A stretch of 64,000 nt of DNA from Hyphococcus sp. (lineage in GTDB: Bacteria > Pseudomonadota > Alphaproteobacteria > Caulobacterales > Parvularculaceae): NCBI GenBank assembly GCA_021776375.1, contig JAJFGA010000051.1, forward strand, positions 227,177-291,176, given 5' to 3'. A program made the translations under genes and the position numbers. Shown here piece after piece: positions 1 through 8,510 of the stretch. Below the pieces are notes generated by a model, which saw only the letters and a program-made list of their open reading frames with translations, searched no databases and had not been told where the DNA came from. The stretch's first letter is position 1; each line of letters opens with the position of its first letter.

Positions 1-760
1 AAGCTGTCGCCAGAAGGGCGATATAGTATTGGTTGGTGGGATGACGCGCGCGAAGGCCATTGATCGCTGTTTCGGCGGCCTTAGCCTCTCCGTTCGCCAA
101 CAGGGCGGTTACATAAACGGCTACGACCTCGTCTTGATCGGGCGCTGCAGCTACCGCCCGGGAGCCAAGCTCAAGCGCTGCTGAGAAATCTTTACTCGCA
201 AGCGCCGCCCGGCAGGCAAAATAAGCAATCTGCGGGTCTTCGCCAGTTTTGGCCAACAAATCCTTGAGCAAAGAAAACTGCCCGTCGGCGTCGCCCATTT
301 GCCCTGTGATCTCCGCCCGCATCACTTGCAAGCCAATGGCGTCAGGGCGTCTTTTTATGGTGTCGTCAATCCATTCCCGTGCTTTTTTAGAGTCTCCTGT
401 CCGCATCCAGATAAGTTGCGCCAGTTCACGATGGGCCACCGCATCATCAGCGCTCCCCGAAAGCAACGTGCGGTAGGTGTCTTCAGCTTGATCAAAATCT
501 TCAGCGCCCGCCAAAGCCCGGGCATATACGAGAAGCGTCTCCGGCCGCCCCAGACCTTTGGAGATGGCGGACGATATAATATCGCGCGCCTCCCGAAACT
601 TGCCGACATCGCCAAGCGCGGCGGCAAGATTATGCTGATAAATAAGATTGTCGGGATCGCGCGCCGTAAGGGTCTGGAGAATGTTAATCGCCTCGCCATG
701 GCGCCCCTCGGCGCGCAACGCGTTCGCTTTACTTGCGAGACCCTCAACCGTTTCCGTCAT
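1..760 (-). CDS. TPR repeat protein (C-terminal part beyond the window)
   Basis: Reading the minus strand from the ATG at 758-760 gives an open frame that continues past base 1 without a stop, so about 253 N-terminal residues are visible. They form consecutive helix-turn-helix units of TPR type, for example GRHGEAINILQTLTARDP near residues 18-35, with repeated Ala/Leu/Tyr spacing to the edge. The visible end (NQYYIALLATA) resembles the region that precedes a 2OG-Fe(II) oxygenase domain in some alphaproteobacterial TPR proteins, but that domain lies outside, so this is a guess. TPR arrays mediate protein-protein contacts. The frame is in a strongly coding codon pattern and the opposite-strand frames here are shadows. 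Confidence 0.8.
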   Translation of the reverse strand, partial: MTETVEGLASKANALRAEGRHGEAINILQTLTARDPDNLIYQHNLAAALGDVGKFREARDIISSAISKGLGRPETLLVYARALAGAEDFDQAEDTYRTLLSGSADDAVAHRELAQLIWMRTGDSKKAREWIDDTIKRRPDAIGLQVMRAEITGQMGDADGQFSLLKDLLAKTGEDPQIAYFACRAALASKDFSAALELGSRAVAAAPDQDEVVAVYVTALLANGEAKAAETAINGLRARHPTNQYYIALLATA

Positions 761-1054
761 AATACAGCTTGTCAGATAAATTCCTGTTCGCCTTGGCGTC
801 TTACGCCGAATGCTGCTGACGCAGCAAGTTATTACGCCATAGCTCGGTTCAGAACGCTATTTAGTCGCGATCAACGAGCGACCACCGCACTATGGTAACG
901 ATCGATAAATCAGAAAGCGCCAGCCAGGCGACAAACTTAGAGCCTGTTGCTCGACGTTGATCCCTTTGGAGGGGCGGCCTATTTGCATAGCTCAATGCGG
1001 CGCTAAGCCGGTCCTAAAGTTCAGGTGTCAACTTTTTAGACAAAGACAAACAGC
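761..1054. other. intergenic region between divergent TPR and hydrolase genes
   Basis: This 294-base stretch separates two divergent genes and must hold both promoters. I see no tRNA, terminator or convincing small gene in it. A clear sigma70 promoter pair cannot be assigned by eye. Confidence 0.5.
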
Positions 1055-1894
1055 ATGCAAGAATTCAACATTGCCGATAATATTGTGATGCGCGCCAAAG
1101 TTTACACTGGCGGCGCGAAAACGCCCGTCCTGTGCATTCCCGGCCTGACCCGCAACGCCAGTGATTTTGATGACCTTGCACCCAGAATTGCCGCCACTGG
1201 CCGCGACGTTGTTGCCATCAGTTTGCGTGGACGGGGGCAATCTGATCGTGACCCGAACTATCTCAACTACCATCCGGAAACCTATCGTGATGATGTTCTG
1301 TCTGTCCTCGACGCGATCGGGATCGAGACGGCGATTTTTGTCGGCACCTCGCTTGGCGGGATTGTGACGATGGCGGTGCATGGCTCTGCGCCGGAACGCG
1401 TTAAGGCCGCTGTGCTCAACGATATCGGTCCGGAATTGGCGCCGGAGGGGATCGCCCGGATCGCCGGTTATGTCGGTGCTGGCGCCGGTCCGGCCGCATC
1501 GCTTGAAGAGGCCGCGGCGCGTATCCGGGCGATCAATGCGGTTGCTTTCCCGGATGCGAGTGACGCCGAATGGCTGGTGTTCGCCCGGCGCACCTTCCGC
1601 CAGACCGCCGCCGGCGAGTGGGAGCTGGATTACGACCCCAATATCGCGCGCGCGCTCATGGAGCTCGGCCCGGAGCCGGATCTGTGGCCGGCGTTTGAAG
1701 GCCTTAATTCGACCCCGACCCTGGTCCTTCGCGGCGCCTTAAGCGATTTGCTGTCATCGGAGATCATCAAAAAGATGCGTGCGGTCTATCCGGGGTTCGA
1801 TTATGCGGAAGTACCGCGCATTGGCCATGCGCCAATGATGACCGAACCGGTCGCATGGGCAGCGCTTGAGGCTTTCCTTATGGACATAGACTGA
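1055..1894 (+). CDS. alpha/beta hydrolase
   Basis: A 279-residue single-domain alpha/beta hydrolase. The nucleophile elbow GTSLGG sits at residues 97-102 (Ser99), the oxyanion-side strand CIPGLTRNASDF near 27-38, a probable acid Asp231 and the catalytic His258 in IGHAP. This order is that of the lactonase/esterase-like branch of the fold, so it should hydrolyse an ester, lactone or C-C bond in the cytoplasm; no signal peptide is present. The substrate cannot be told from sequence. It ends 14 bases before the convergent cysH stop. The ATG at 1055 has only a weak ribosome site (AAAGACAAACAGC). Confidence 0.85.
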   Translation: MQEFNIADNIVMRAKVYTGGAKTPVLCIPGLTRNASDFDDLAPRIAATGRDVVAISLRGRGQSDRDPNYLNYHPETYRDDVLSVLDAIGIETAIFVGTSLGGIVTMAVHGSAPERVKAAVLNDIGPELAPEGIARIAGYVGAGAGPAASLEEAAARIRAINAVAFPDASDAEWLVFARRTFRQTAAGEWELDYDPNIARALMELGPEPDLWPAFEGLNSTPTLVLRGALSDLLSSEIIKKMRAVYPGFDYAEVPRIGHAPMMTEPVAWAALEAFLMDID

Positions 1895-1908
1895 CGCAAG
1901 ACCGCAGC

Positions 1909-2649
1909 TCAGCTGGCCTCGCCGTGGATCCCGCATTCAGTTTTCGCCGACCCGCGCCAGCGCCCGGCGCGCACATCCTCGCCAGCGGCAACCGGATGAG
2001 TGCATGGCCAACAGCCGATCGACGGATAACCTTGCGCGACCAGCGGATGCGCCGGCAACGCGTTTGCCTCCACATAATCGCCAACCGCTTCACCCGACCA
2101 GCGGATCAGCGGATTGACTTTGATATGCGCGCCGCCGGCCTCAAAAGCTGGCAGGTTGATGCGGCCCGCGCCATGAAACTGTTTGCGCCCCGTTATCCAG
2201 GCGTCAAAACCTTCAAGAGCGGCGGCCAGCGGCTCAACCTTGCGTAGCGTGCAACAGGCGTCTGCGTCCCGCTTCCACAACCCGCCATCGCCATCCTGTG
2301 TCTCGACATCTTCTGCCATCGGACGAATATCACGAACGTCAGTAAGGCCAAGCTGGTTGGCGAGCTTGCGCCGATAGCTGAGGGTTTGCGCAAAATGTTT
2401 GCCGGTCTCAAGAAAGATCACCGGAACCGACTTGTCGATTTGCGAAACAAGACGCAATAGCGCCGCCGATTCTGCGCCAAAGGACGAAACCAGCGCGATG
2501 CGGCCGGGAAATTCTGTCTCAATCGCGTGACGCAATATCTCCTGCGCGTCTGAACAAGAATATTGCATGGCCAGCCGGCGCGCCCGCAAGTCAAGTTCAG
2601 TTTCCGGACGCGTCTCGGCCGGCGCTATTGTTGCTAAGTTAATCGTCAT
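1909..2649 (-). CDS. cysH: assimilatory adenylylsulfate (APS) reductase
   Basis: A 246-residue PAPS/APS reductase-family protein that reduces activated sulfate to sulfite with thioredoxin or glutathione. It carries both cysteine pairs that bind a [4Fe-4S] cluster in APS-using enzymes (Cys132-Cys133 and Cys213-x2-Cys216) and the C-terminal catalytic ECGIH motif (Cys239). The PAPS-specific enterobacterial type lacks the cluster pairs, so APS (EC 1.8.4.10) is the expected substrate; this follows family knowledge. The SSFGAES stretch near residues 55-61 is the nucleotide-binding PP-loop-like motif. Last gene of the sulfur operon, starting 14 bases after the DUF934 stop. Confidence 0.95.
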   Translation of the reverse strand: MTINLATIAPAETRPETELDLRARRLAMQYSCSDAQEILRHAIETEFPGRIALVSSFGAESAALLRLVSQIDKSVPVIFLETGKHFAQTLSYRRKLANQLGLTDVRDIRPMAEDVETQDGDGGLWKRDADACCTLRKVEPLAAALEGFDAWITGRKQFHGAGRINLPAFEAGGAHIKVNPLIRWSGEAVGDYVEANALPAHPLVAQGYPSIGCWPCTHPVAAGEDVRAGRWRGSAKTECGIHGEAS

Positions 2650-2663
2650 CTGAAAAAAATCCG

Positions 2664-3128
2664 TTATGCTGCAGCGGGGCGGTCAAGCCGGCGACGCCAA
2701 ACCGGTTCTGCACGGTCAGAGGCGGGCTGATAGGCGAACGAGAGCTCCGCCAAGGCCGTGCTTGCGGCAAAGGCATCATCGCCGGCAAATTCAAACGCAT
2801 CAAAACCGCAGCGCACCATGAACAAAGCCTGATCGCGCAACACATCTCCGCGCGCTCTAATCTCGCCAGTATAGCCAAACCGCTCGCGCAACAGCCGCGC
2901 CTGCGAATAGGCGCGCCCATCTTTAAAGGTCGGAAACATTAAAATAATAATCCCGAAGCTGGAGAGATCTTCGGCAATGTGCTCAACACCGATATCATTT
3001 TCGATGACCAGCGCCGTCGCGTCTGCATGCGCTTGTGGGTTATCGCACCAGTCTTCGAGGCTGACTTCCTGCAACGGCTCTTCCAACGCAGGGACGAGAT
3101 CGGATCCGAATAATTTAAGCAGCGGCAT
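2664..3128 (-). CDS. DUF934 family protein of the sulfite reduction operon
   Basis: A 154-residue protein with the DUF934 pattern, including the RDQALFMVRCGFDAFEF stretch near residues 98-114. DUF934 genes are found almost only beside cysI-type sulfite reductases in proteobacteria; a role as an accessory or redox-partner-related factor has been suggested but I know of no settled biochemistry. No transmembrane segment or metal motif is evident; only one Cys lies in the conserved stretch. Its start codon lies inside the end of cysI (14-base overlap), which implies translational coupling, and cysH follows 14 bases after its stop. Confidence 0.88.
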   Translation of the reverse strand: MPLLKLFGSDLVPALEEPLQEVSLEDWCDNPQAHADATALVIENDIGVEHIAEDLSSFGIIILMFPTFKDGRAYSQARLLRERFGYTGEIRARGDVLRDQALFMVRCGFDAFEFAGDDAFAASTALAELSFAYQPASDRAEPVWRRRLDRPAAA

Positions 3129-4770
3129 AAAGCGCCTCCTTGAAGGGGTCTGCGCCGAGGCGCCGGTAAGTATCTATAAATCGTTCATTATCCTGACGAT
3201 TATTACGGTAGTAATGGACCAGCTTTTCAACCGCGCCCACCGCATCGCCGGAGGAAAGCCCGCGACCGACAATCTCGCCGAGCGAGGCGTCTTCCGCACC
3301 TGATCCGCCAAGCGTGATCTGGTAGAATTCCTCGCCCTTTTTATCGACGCCAAGAATGCCGATATGACCGACATGGTGATGGCCGCAGGCGTTGATGCAG
3401 CCGGAAATTTTTATTTTTAACTCGCCAATATCTTCCTGCTGCTCAAGGTCTGAGAACCGCTCTGAAATGCGTTGCGCAATGGGGATCGAGCGGGTGTTAG
3501 CGAGCGTGCAATAGTCAAGGCCAGGACAGGCGATAATGTCGCTGACGAGGCGAATATTCGGGGTCGCCAGATCTTGCACCGTAAGCGCTTGCCACACCAC
3601 ATAGAGGTCGTCTTTTTTGACGTGCGGCAGGACCAGATTTTGCTCATGTGTGGCGCGGATTTCGTCTTGCGAATATTGCGCCGCCAAGTCCGCGACCGCC
3701 TCCATCTGAACGTCGGATATATCGCCGGGAATGCCGCCGACCGGTTTCAGCGAGATGTTGACGATAGCGTAACCGGGCGTTTTATGCGCGACCGTATTGA
3801 CCCGAAGCCAGCGTGCAAATGCCGCCTCGCCTTTACGCTTTTGCTCCAGCACCGCGCTCTCGGCCGGCAGGTCTTCAAAATCCGGGGGTGTAAAATAAGC
3901 GCGAATACGCTCAATTTCTTCCGTCGGGAGATCAATTTCCGACTTACGGATCGCCGTCCATTCTGCCTCCACTAGATCGGTGAACTTTTCCACGCCGCCG
4001 GCGTTCACCAGAATTTTAATGCGTGCCTTATAGAGATTGTCGCGACGGCCTTCGAGATTATAGACGCGCAGCACCGCTTCCAGGTAAGACAGCAAATGTT
4101 TCTTGGGTAAAAACTCGCGGATGGTGTGGCCGATATAGGGCGTGCGTCCGAGCCCGCCGCCGACAATCACTTCAAACCCGGTTTCGCCGGCGTCATTTTT
4201 ATGAATGCGCAGGCCAATGTCATGCAGCCGAATTGCGGCGCGGTCATTTTGCGACGCCGTGACTGCGATTTTGAACTTCCGCGGCAAGTATGTGAATTCA
4301 GGGTGAAATGTTGACCACTGGCGAATAACCTCGCACCAAATGCGCGGATCCTCGACCTCATCGGCGGCAGCGCCGGCATATTGATCCGACGTCACATTAC
4401 GAATGCAATTGCCCGAGGTCTGAATGGCGTGCATTTCCACTTCAGCGAGGTCGTCGAGAATATCCGGCACATCGACCAGCGCCGGCCAGTTATATTGAAT
4501 GTTCTGGCGCGTGGTAAAATGACCGTAGCCTTTGTCATATTTACGCGCGACATAAGCCAGTTTACGCATCTGACGCGACGATAACGTGCCATAAGGAACG
4601 GCGACGCGCAGCATATAGGCATGAAGCTGGAGGTAGAGCCCATTCATGAGCCGCAAAGGCTTGAACTGCTCTTCGCTCAACGCGCCCGACAGCCGGCGCT
4701 CTACTTGTCCACGAAATTGCGCAACCCGCTCGCCAACAAGCGTCGCGTCAAACTCATCATAGCGATACAT
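3115..4770 (-). CDS. cysI: siroheme-dependent sulfite reductase (nitrite/sulfite reductase family)
   Basis: A 551-residue protein with two ferredoxin-like half domains and two siroheme/4Fe-4S domains, as in assimilatory sulfite reductases. The cluster and siroheme ligands are Cys415-x5-Cys421 and Cys458-x3-Cys462 (SGCINACGHH). The N-terminal half shows the substrate-side motif TTRQNIQYNW near residues 82-91. It reduces sulfite to sulfide. No flavoprotein CysJ gene is nearby, so electrons probably come from ferredoxin or an unlinked reductase. Its ATG overlaps the upstream GST stop (ATGA), and its 3' end overlaps DUF934. CysG in the same operon supplies siroheme. Confidence 0.95.
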   Translation of the reverse strand: MYRYDEFDATLVGERVAQFRGQVERRLSGALSEEQFKPLRLMNGLYLQLHAYMLRVAVPYGTLSSRQMRKLAYVARKYDKGYGHFTTRQNIQYNWPALVDVPDILDDLAEVEMHAIQTSGNCIRNVTSDQYAGAAADEVEDPRIWCEVIRQWSTFHPEFTYLPRKFKIAVTASQNDRAAIRLHDIGLRIHKNDAGETGFEVIVGGGLGRTPYIGHTIREFLPKKHLLSYLEAVLRVYNLEGRRDNLYKARIKILVNAGGVEKFTDLVEAEWTAIRKSEIDLPTEEIERIRAYFTPPDFEDLPAESAVLEQKRKGEAAFARWLRVNTVAHKTPGYAIVNISLKPVGGIPGDISDVQMEAVADLAAQYSQDEIRATHEQNLVLPHVKKDDLYVVWQALTVQDLATPNIRLVSDIIACPGLDYCTLANTRSIPIAQRISERFSDLEQQEDIGELKIKISGCINACGHHHVGHIGILGVDKKGEEFYQITLGGSGAEDASLGEIVGRGLSSGDAVGAVEKLVHYYRNNRQDNERFIDTYRRLGADPFKEALYAAA

Positions 4771-5387
4771 CAGGCGGACTCCGTCAAAGGGTTAATCGAC
4801 AGGTCTGTTTCAACCCGCGCGATCCAGGCGCGTACCGAAGGAAAGCCGGAAAGGTCGAACCCGCCTTCATGGGCGACGCGCGTATAGGCAACGAGCGCGA
4901 TATCGGCGAGGGTCAGGCGGTCGCCCGCGAGGTAGTCTGTGTCCTGAAGAGCGCGCTCCATTAGCCCCAGCGCCGCTTCGCCACGCGGCAGCCATTCAGC
5001 ATCGATCTTTTCATCCTCATGGCCGAGATAGGCTTTGCGGAAACGCCGTCCGGCAATATAGGGCTCGTGTGAATTTTGCTCCCAGAACAACCATTTGAAG
5101 ACAAGCGCGCGATCATAGGGGTCGCGCGGCAGCAAATCGCCGTCATGGGCCTCGACCAGATAGACCATGATCGCATTAGACTGCGTCAGGGTGCGCCCAT
5201 CGGCGAGCACCGCCGTCGGAACCTGCCCGAACGGGTTGATCGCCAGAAACGCATCGGTGCGGGTCTCGCCTTTTAAAATATCAAGCGCGATCCAGTCATA
5301 ATCGAGCCCAAGATAGTCGGCTGTCCATTTTGTCTTCAGACAATTGCCGCTGATCGGGTCGCCATAGAGTTTAAGCTTGTTGCTCAT
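4770..5387 (-). CDS. glutathione S-transferase family protein
   Basis: A 205-residue cytosolic GST-like protein: N-terminal thioredoxin-fold domain (KLKLYGDPISGNCLKTKW, with Ser/Asn/Cys near residues 11-13 at the usual catalytic turn; PTAVLADGRTLTQSNAI carrying the cis-Pro and the Ser that contacts glutathione) and an all-helical C-terminal domain with the GDRLTLADIALVAY N-capping box. A longer reading would start at a GTG three codons upstream, but the ATG at 5387 overlaps the DUF2849 stop as ATGA, like its neighbours, and I prefer it. Its placement inside a sulfur assimilation operon suggests a thiol-related role; the substrate is unknown. Confidence 0.9.
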   Translation of the reverse strand: MSNKLKLYGDPISGNCLKTKWTADYLGLDYDWIALDILKGETRTDAFLAINPFGQVPTAVLADGRTLTQSNAIMVYLVEAHDGDLLPRDPYDRALVFKWLFWEQNSHEPYIAGRRFRKAYLGHEDEKIDAEWLPRGEAALGLMERALQDTDYLAGDRLTLADIALVAYTRVAHEGGFDLSGFPSVRAWIARVETDLSINPLTESA

Positions 5388-5671
5388 GCGCAGCACTCCG
5401 CTTGAAGACCAAGGTCGCCGCGCACGGTCGGGCCGGCGCCGCGAATGGTTTCGCGGATGATGGCGCGACCGGACGGCGCGCCGTCTGCGGTGATATCGAT
5501 GATGTAGGCGTCGGTAATTTCCCGAACCCGCAACTGCGCGGCGCGAAGTACTGGAGCGACATCGTCATCATCAAACCGCGCCGCCTCGCCCCGTTGCGTC
5601 GCCCACTGATCATCGTCGCGGAGATAAACCACCGCGCCGTCGCTGAGACGGTTTCCTGTAATCGCTTTCAT
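5384..5671 (-). CDS. DUF2849 family protein
   Basis: A 95-residue protein matching DUF2849, with the N-terminal ITGNRLSDGAVVYLR motif at residues 4-18 followed by acidic and small beta-rich segments. DUF2849 genes in alphaproteobacteria lie between cysG and cysI, and no biochemical role is known to me. The start has a strong Shine-Dalgarno (AAAGGAGG) eight bases upstream and overlaps the cysG stop by four bases. A terminal CysCys pair (residues 93-94) could be redox active, which is speculation. No membrane segment is visible. Confidence 0.88.
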   Translation of the reverse strand: MKAITGNRLSDGAVVYLRDDDQWATQRGEAARFDDDDVAPVLRAAQLRVREITDAYIIDITADGAPSGRAIIRETIRGAGPTVRGDLGLQAECCA

Positions 5672-7068
5672 GCAACCCTCCTTTGCTCTGCAGCCAGCCC
5701 CAACAATGTTTCGCCATCGGCGAGCGCTGCAACCTCGCCGATAACAAACAGCGCCGGGCCCTGAATTCCGCCCGCCTCGATCAGCGCGCTGATATCGGCC
5801 AGCACGCCTTTTACAATTTTCTGATTAGCGCGGGCGCCATTTTCGATGATCGCGACCGGGGTCAAGGGGACGCGCCCATGGGCGATCAGCTCACTTGAAA
5901 TTTTCTCCGCGGTCGTAACGCCCATATAGACAACCAGCGTATTTTTAAGTGCGGCAAGCGCCGCCCAATCGAGATCAGGCTCGGTATCGCCTTTAGCGTG
6001 GCCGGTGACGAAGGTAACGGCCTGGGCGTGATCGCGATGAGTGAGCGCCATGCCGGCGGCGGCAGCGCAGCCAGTTGCCGCAGTGATCCCCGGCGTTACA
6101 AATACCGCAATTCCGGCGGCGCGCATTGCCTCTAGCTCTTCTCCACCACGGCCGAAGACGAACGGATCGCCACCCTTGAGACGGACAACGTTTTTGCCTT
6201 CGCGGGCCAGCGCGATCATGGTTTTTTCAATGTCTGCCTGCGCCACGGCATGGGCGGCTTTCGCCTTGCCCACATAAAGCCGGTCCGCATCGCGCCGCGC
6301 CAATGCTAAAACCTCATCGCTGACTAGGCGGTCGTATAAGATGACGTCGGCATTTTGTAATAACCGCAACGCCTTGATGGTCAGAAGGTCCGGATCACCG
6401 GGGCCTGCGCCGACAATATGGACAACGCCATCTTGTTCAGCTTGCGTACGGTTAATGATTTCAAGCATAGCCTCATGCGCGGCGCGTTCTTCGCCCTTAA
6501 GCACCAACGTTGCAATCGGGCCGTTGAAAAACGCCTCCCAGAATCCGCGCCGGCGAGTTTCGTCCAATTTTGCCTTGATGGCGCTGCGGTAACGGCCGGC
6601 AAATTCTGCCAGCGCGCCGACTTTTGTCGGCAAAAGCGCCTCAATATCAGCGCGCAATCTTTTGACCAGCACCGGCGCCGCGCCATCTGAAGAGACCGCA
6701 ACAGTGAGCCGGCCACGATCAATGATTGACGGCGTCGTAAAATCGCAAAGCTCAGGGCGGTCAACGACATTGACCAGCGCGCCGGCGGCGCGGGCAAGAC
6801 CTGCCCATTGCTCGGCGTCAGCCGCACCATCGACAGCGACAAAGACCAACGCCGCGCTGGCCAGATCTGCGCGAACCGGCGTCGCCTCAATCAGCCGCGC
6901 GCTATCGGTTAGTTCGCTGCGGGTCGCGGCCTCAATCTCAGGCCAGATCAGCAAAGGTTCGGCTCCGGCGGCGATAACCAGTCGCGCCTTAGCCAACGCT
7001 GCCGCACCGCCGCCAATGATGATGGTTTTGCGGGTTTTAAGGTCGATGAAGGTCGGAAATCTAATCAT
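5668..7068 (-). CDS. cysG: siroheme synthase (precorrin-2 dehydrogenase/ferrochelatase and uroporphyrinogen-III methyltransferase)
   Basis: A 466-residue bifunctional enzyme making siroheme for CysI. The N-terminal half is an NAD-binding precorrin-2 dehydrogenase/ferrochelatase (IIIGGGAAALAKARL at residues 16-30, catalytic-type Asp103 in NVVDRPEL, Ser126-Ser127 in SSDGAAPVL at the site phosphorylated in the Salmonella enzyme). The C-terminal half, from about residue 215, is the SAM-dependent methyltransferase (HIVGAGPGDPDLLT; RLKGGDPFVFGRGGEE). An upstream in-frame ATG would add 75 AT-rich codons without family similarity; the start at 7068 (MIRFPTF) matches the family. First gene of the operon, divergent from the LysR gene. 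Confidence 0.95.
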   Translation of the reverse strand: MIRFPTFIDLKTRKTIIIGGGAAALAKARLVIAAGAEPLLIWPEIEAATRSELTDSARLIEATPVRADLASAALVFVAVDGAADAEQWAGLARAAGALVNVVDRPELCDFTTPSIIDRGRLTVAVSSDGAAPVLVKRLRADIEALLPTKVGALAEFAGRYRSAIKAKLDETRRRGFWEAFFNGPIATLVLKGEERAAHEAMLEIINRTQAEQDGVVHIVGAGPGDPDLLTIKALRLLQNADVILYDRLVSDEVLALARRDADRLYVGKAKAAHAVAQADIEKTMIALAREGKNVVRLKGGDPFVFGRGGEELEAMRAAGIAVFVTPGITAATGCAAAAGMALTHRDHAQAVTFVTGHAKGDTEPDLDWAALAALKNTLVVYMGVTTAEKISSELIAHGRVPLTPVAIIENGARANQKIVKGVLADISALIEAGGIQGPALFVIGEVAALADGETLLGLAAEQRRVA

Positions 7069-7328
7069 GATAGTTTTTCTAAAGAGGTTATTATCTGGAC
7101 GGTGGTAGCAGGAGGCATAATCAAAGCTAGTTTTGCAAAAGCGCAGCCTCAACCGATTATTATTTAGGCTTTTGATAGGTTTCCTGAAGCGCCCTATTAA
7201 AGCCTCGATTTTCTGGGGCTTTAGAATTTCTGATGTGAATTCACTTCTTTGTGATTGCGATATATTTTTATTGCTATTAGGGTAGCTATTCAAAATATCC
7301 CGGCTTGAAAATCGGAAATGAGGCTGAA
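7069..7328. promoter_or_regulatory. AT-rich divergent promoter region, cysG / LysR gene
   Basis: This 260-base region lies between the cys operon and the divergent LysR-type gene. It is clearly richer in A and T than its surroundings and is the obvious place for cys operon and regulator promoters and LysR-type operator sites. I cannot name individual boxes with confidence. Confidence 0.5.
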
Positions 7329-8264
7329 ATGAAGAAAATACCTCCCCTTAACGCACTGCGCGTCTTCGAAGCGGCTGCGCGCCATTTAAGCTTTACTAAG
7401 GCAGCGGAGGAGCTACATGTGACCCCCGGCGCGGTCAGCCAGCAGATAAAGGCGCTTGAAGATTTTCTGCAAACACCAGTGTTTCGCCGCGAAAAGCGCT
7501 CGCTGCTCTTAACTGACGAGGCCCAGGCGAGCCTGCCGGTATTGCGCGAAGGCTTCGACAAGCTCGCGGAGGCCGGAAAAATTCTCGCGGCCAAATCTGA
7601 CACTGGCCGACTGACTGTGTCGGTGGCGCCGTCCTTTGCCTCCAAATGGCTGGTTCCGCGGCTCGACCGGTTTCAGAGCGATCATCCGGAAATTGACGTC
7701 TGGGTGTCGGCGGACATGGATGTGGTCGATTTCGCGGTCCACGATGTCGATGTCGCCATCCGCTATGGCAGCGGACACTATCCCGGGCTGATCGTCGATC
7801 ACCTGATGGCCGAAAAAATTGTCCCGGTTTGCAGCCCGCATCTGCTGACTGGCGACAATCCGCTGAAGGCGCCGGAAGGCCTGACCCATCACACGCTGCT
7901 GCATGATTCCAGCACCGATAAGGATGAGAGTTGCCCAACCTGGCCGATGTGGTTGAAGGCCGCCGGAGTGTGCCACAAGCAAGGCGACCGCGGTCTGAAA
8001 TTCAACCAGTCAAGCCTGGTGATTGAGGCGGCGGTGGCGGGTAAGGGCGTGGCGCTGGCTAAAGCGGCGCTGGCGCTGGCCGACCTTGAAGCCGGGCGGC
8101 TGGTCATTCCGTTCGACATGACGACGCCAACGGAGTTTGCCTATTACATCGTCCACCCGCCGTCCAAAACGTCTTCGTCGATGGTCAAAGCGTTTGCCGC
8201 ATGGCTTAAAAATGAAGCCGCGACCAGCCTTGATGCATCGGACTTGCGCGAAGCTGCCGCCTGA
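7329..8264 (+). CDS. LysR-type transcriptional regulator (GcvA-like)
   Basis: A 311-residue LysR protein. The N-terminal winged helix (PPLNALRVFEAAARHLSFTK, AAEELHVTPGAVSQQIKALE) covers residues 4-62 and is of the GcvA/AmpR subgroup; the remainder is a periplasmic-binding-protein-like effector domain (VSVAPSFASKWLVPRLDRF near 100-118). I chose the ATG at 7329 because GAGG lies ten bases upstream; a start eight codons earlier is possible. Divergence from cysG suggests that it controls the sulfur operon, but this is positional inference: it does not look like a classical CysB/Cbl. Confidence 0.9.
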   Translation: MKKIPPLNALRVFEAAARHLSFTKAAEELHVTPGAVSQQIKALEDFLQTPVFRREKRSLLLTDEAQASLPVLREGFDKLAEAGKILAAKSDTGRLTVSVAPSFASKWLVPRLDRFQSDHPEIDVWVSADMDVVDFAVHDVDVAIRYGSGHYPGLIVDHLMAEKIVPVCSPHLLTGDNPLKAPEGLTHHTLLHDSSTDKDESCPTWPMWLKAAGVCHKQGDRGLKFNQSSLVIEAAVAGKGVALAKAALALADLEAGRLVIPFDMTTPTEFAYYIVHPPSKTSSSMVKAFAAWLKNEAATSLDASDLREAAA

Positions 8265-8276
8265 GACGTGACCAAG

Positions 8277-8322
8277 CCTAGACCACGTTCACAATTTATA
8301 GGATCGGAGAACGTGGCCTAGG
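8277..8322. repeat. 14-bp inverted repeat downstream of the LysR gene
   Basis: CCTAGACCACGTTC (8277-8290) and GAACGTGGCCTAGG (8309-8322) pair with one mismatch around an 18-base loop. The position just after the LysR stop fits a terminator, but there is only a short T-rich tail (TTCTTTAG), so an operator or RNA-processing hairpin is also possible. Confidence 0.55.
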
Positions 8323-8380
8323 TTCTTTAGTCGTCGCGCATGCGAACCCAAAAACCGCGTACACTTTTTATGAATGCACT

Positions 8381-8505
8381 CAAAAAAATGCGCCCACGCT
8401 TGATTGGGGGGAAGCCAAGCGCGGGCGCCGATAAGCGGTTTGGGGGGGAGGAGAAAACAACCGCTTTCATATTTGCAAATGGCGTCTGACGCGCGGTTTT
8501 CAAGC
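8381..8505 (-). ncRNA. candidate small RNA with C-rich, anti-Shine-Dalgarno-like hairpin loops
   Basis: On the minus strand two consecutive hairpins occur. Hairpin 1 (bases 8433-8441 with 8459-8467, 9 bp) has a 17-base loop containing CTCCTCCCCCCC. Hairpin 2 (8390-8402 with 8416-8428, 13 bp with one wobble) has the loop GCTTCCCCCCAAT and is followed at once by a run of seven T, a textbook rho-independent terminator. Two loops exposing CCUCC-type motifs plus a terminator is the layout of alphaproteobacterial cuckoo RNAs (suhB/CcsR group). The 5' end near 8505 is inferred from a promoter candidate upstream. No coding frame explains this block, which lies between two convergent genes. Membership in the known family is inference. 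Confidence 0.72.
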
Positions 8506-8510
8506 GTAGA

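Noticed and set aside
7069..7293. Extended N-terminus of CysG.
   Set aside because: Seventy-five extra AT-rich codons with no family match; MIRFPTF at 7068 is the expected start.
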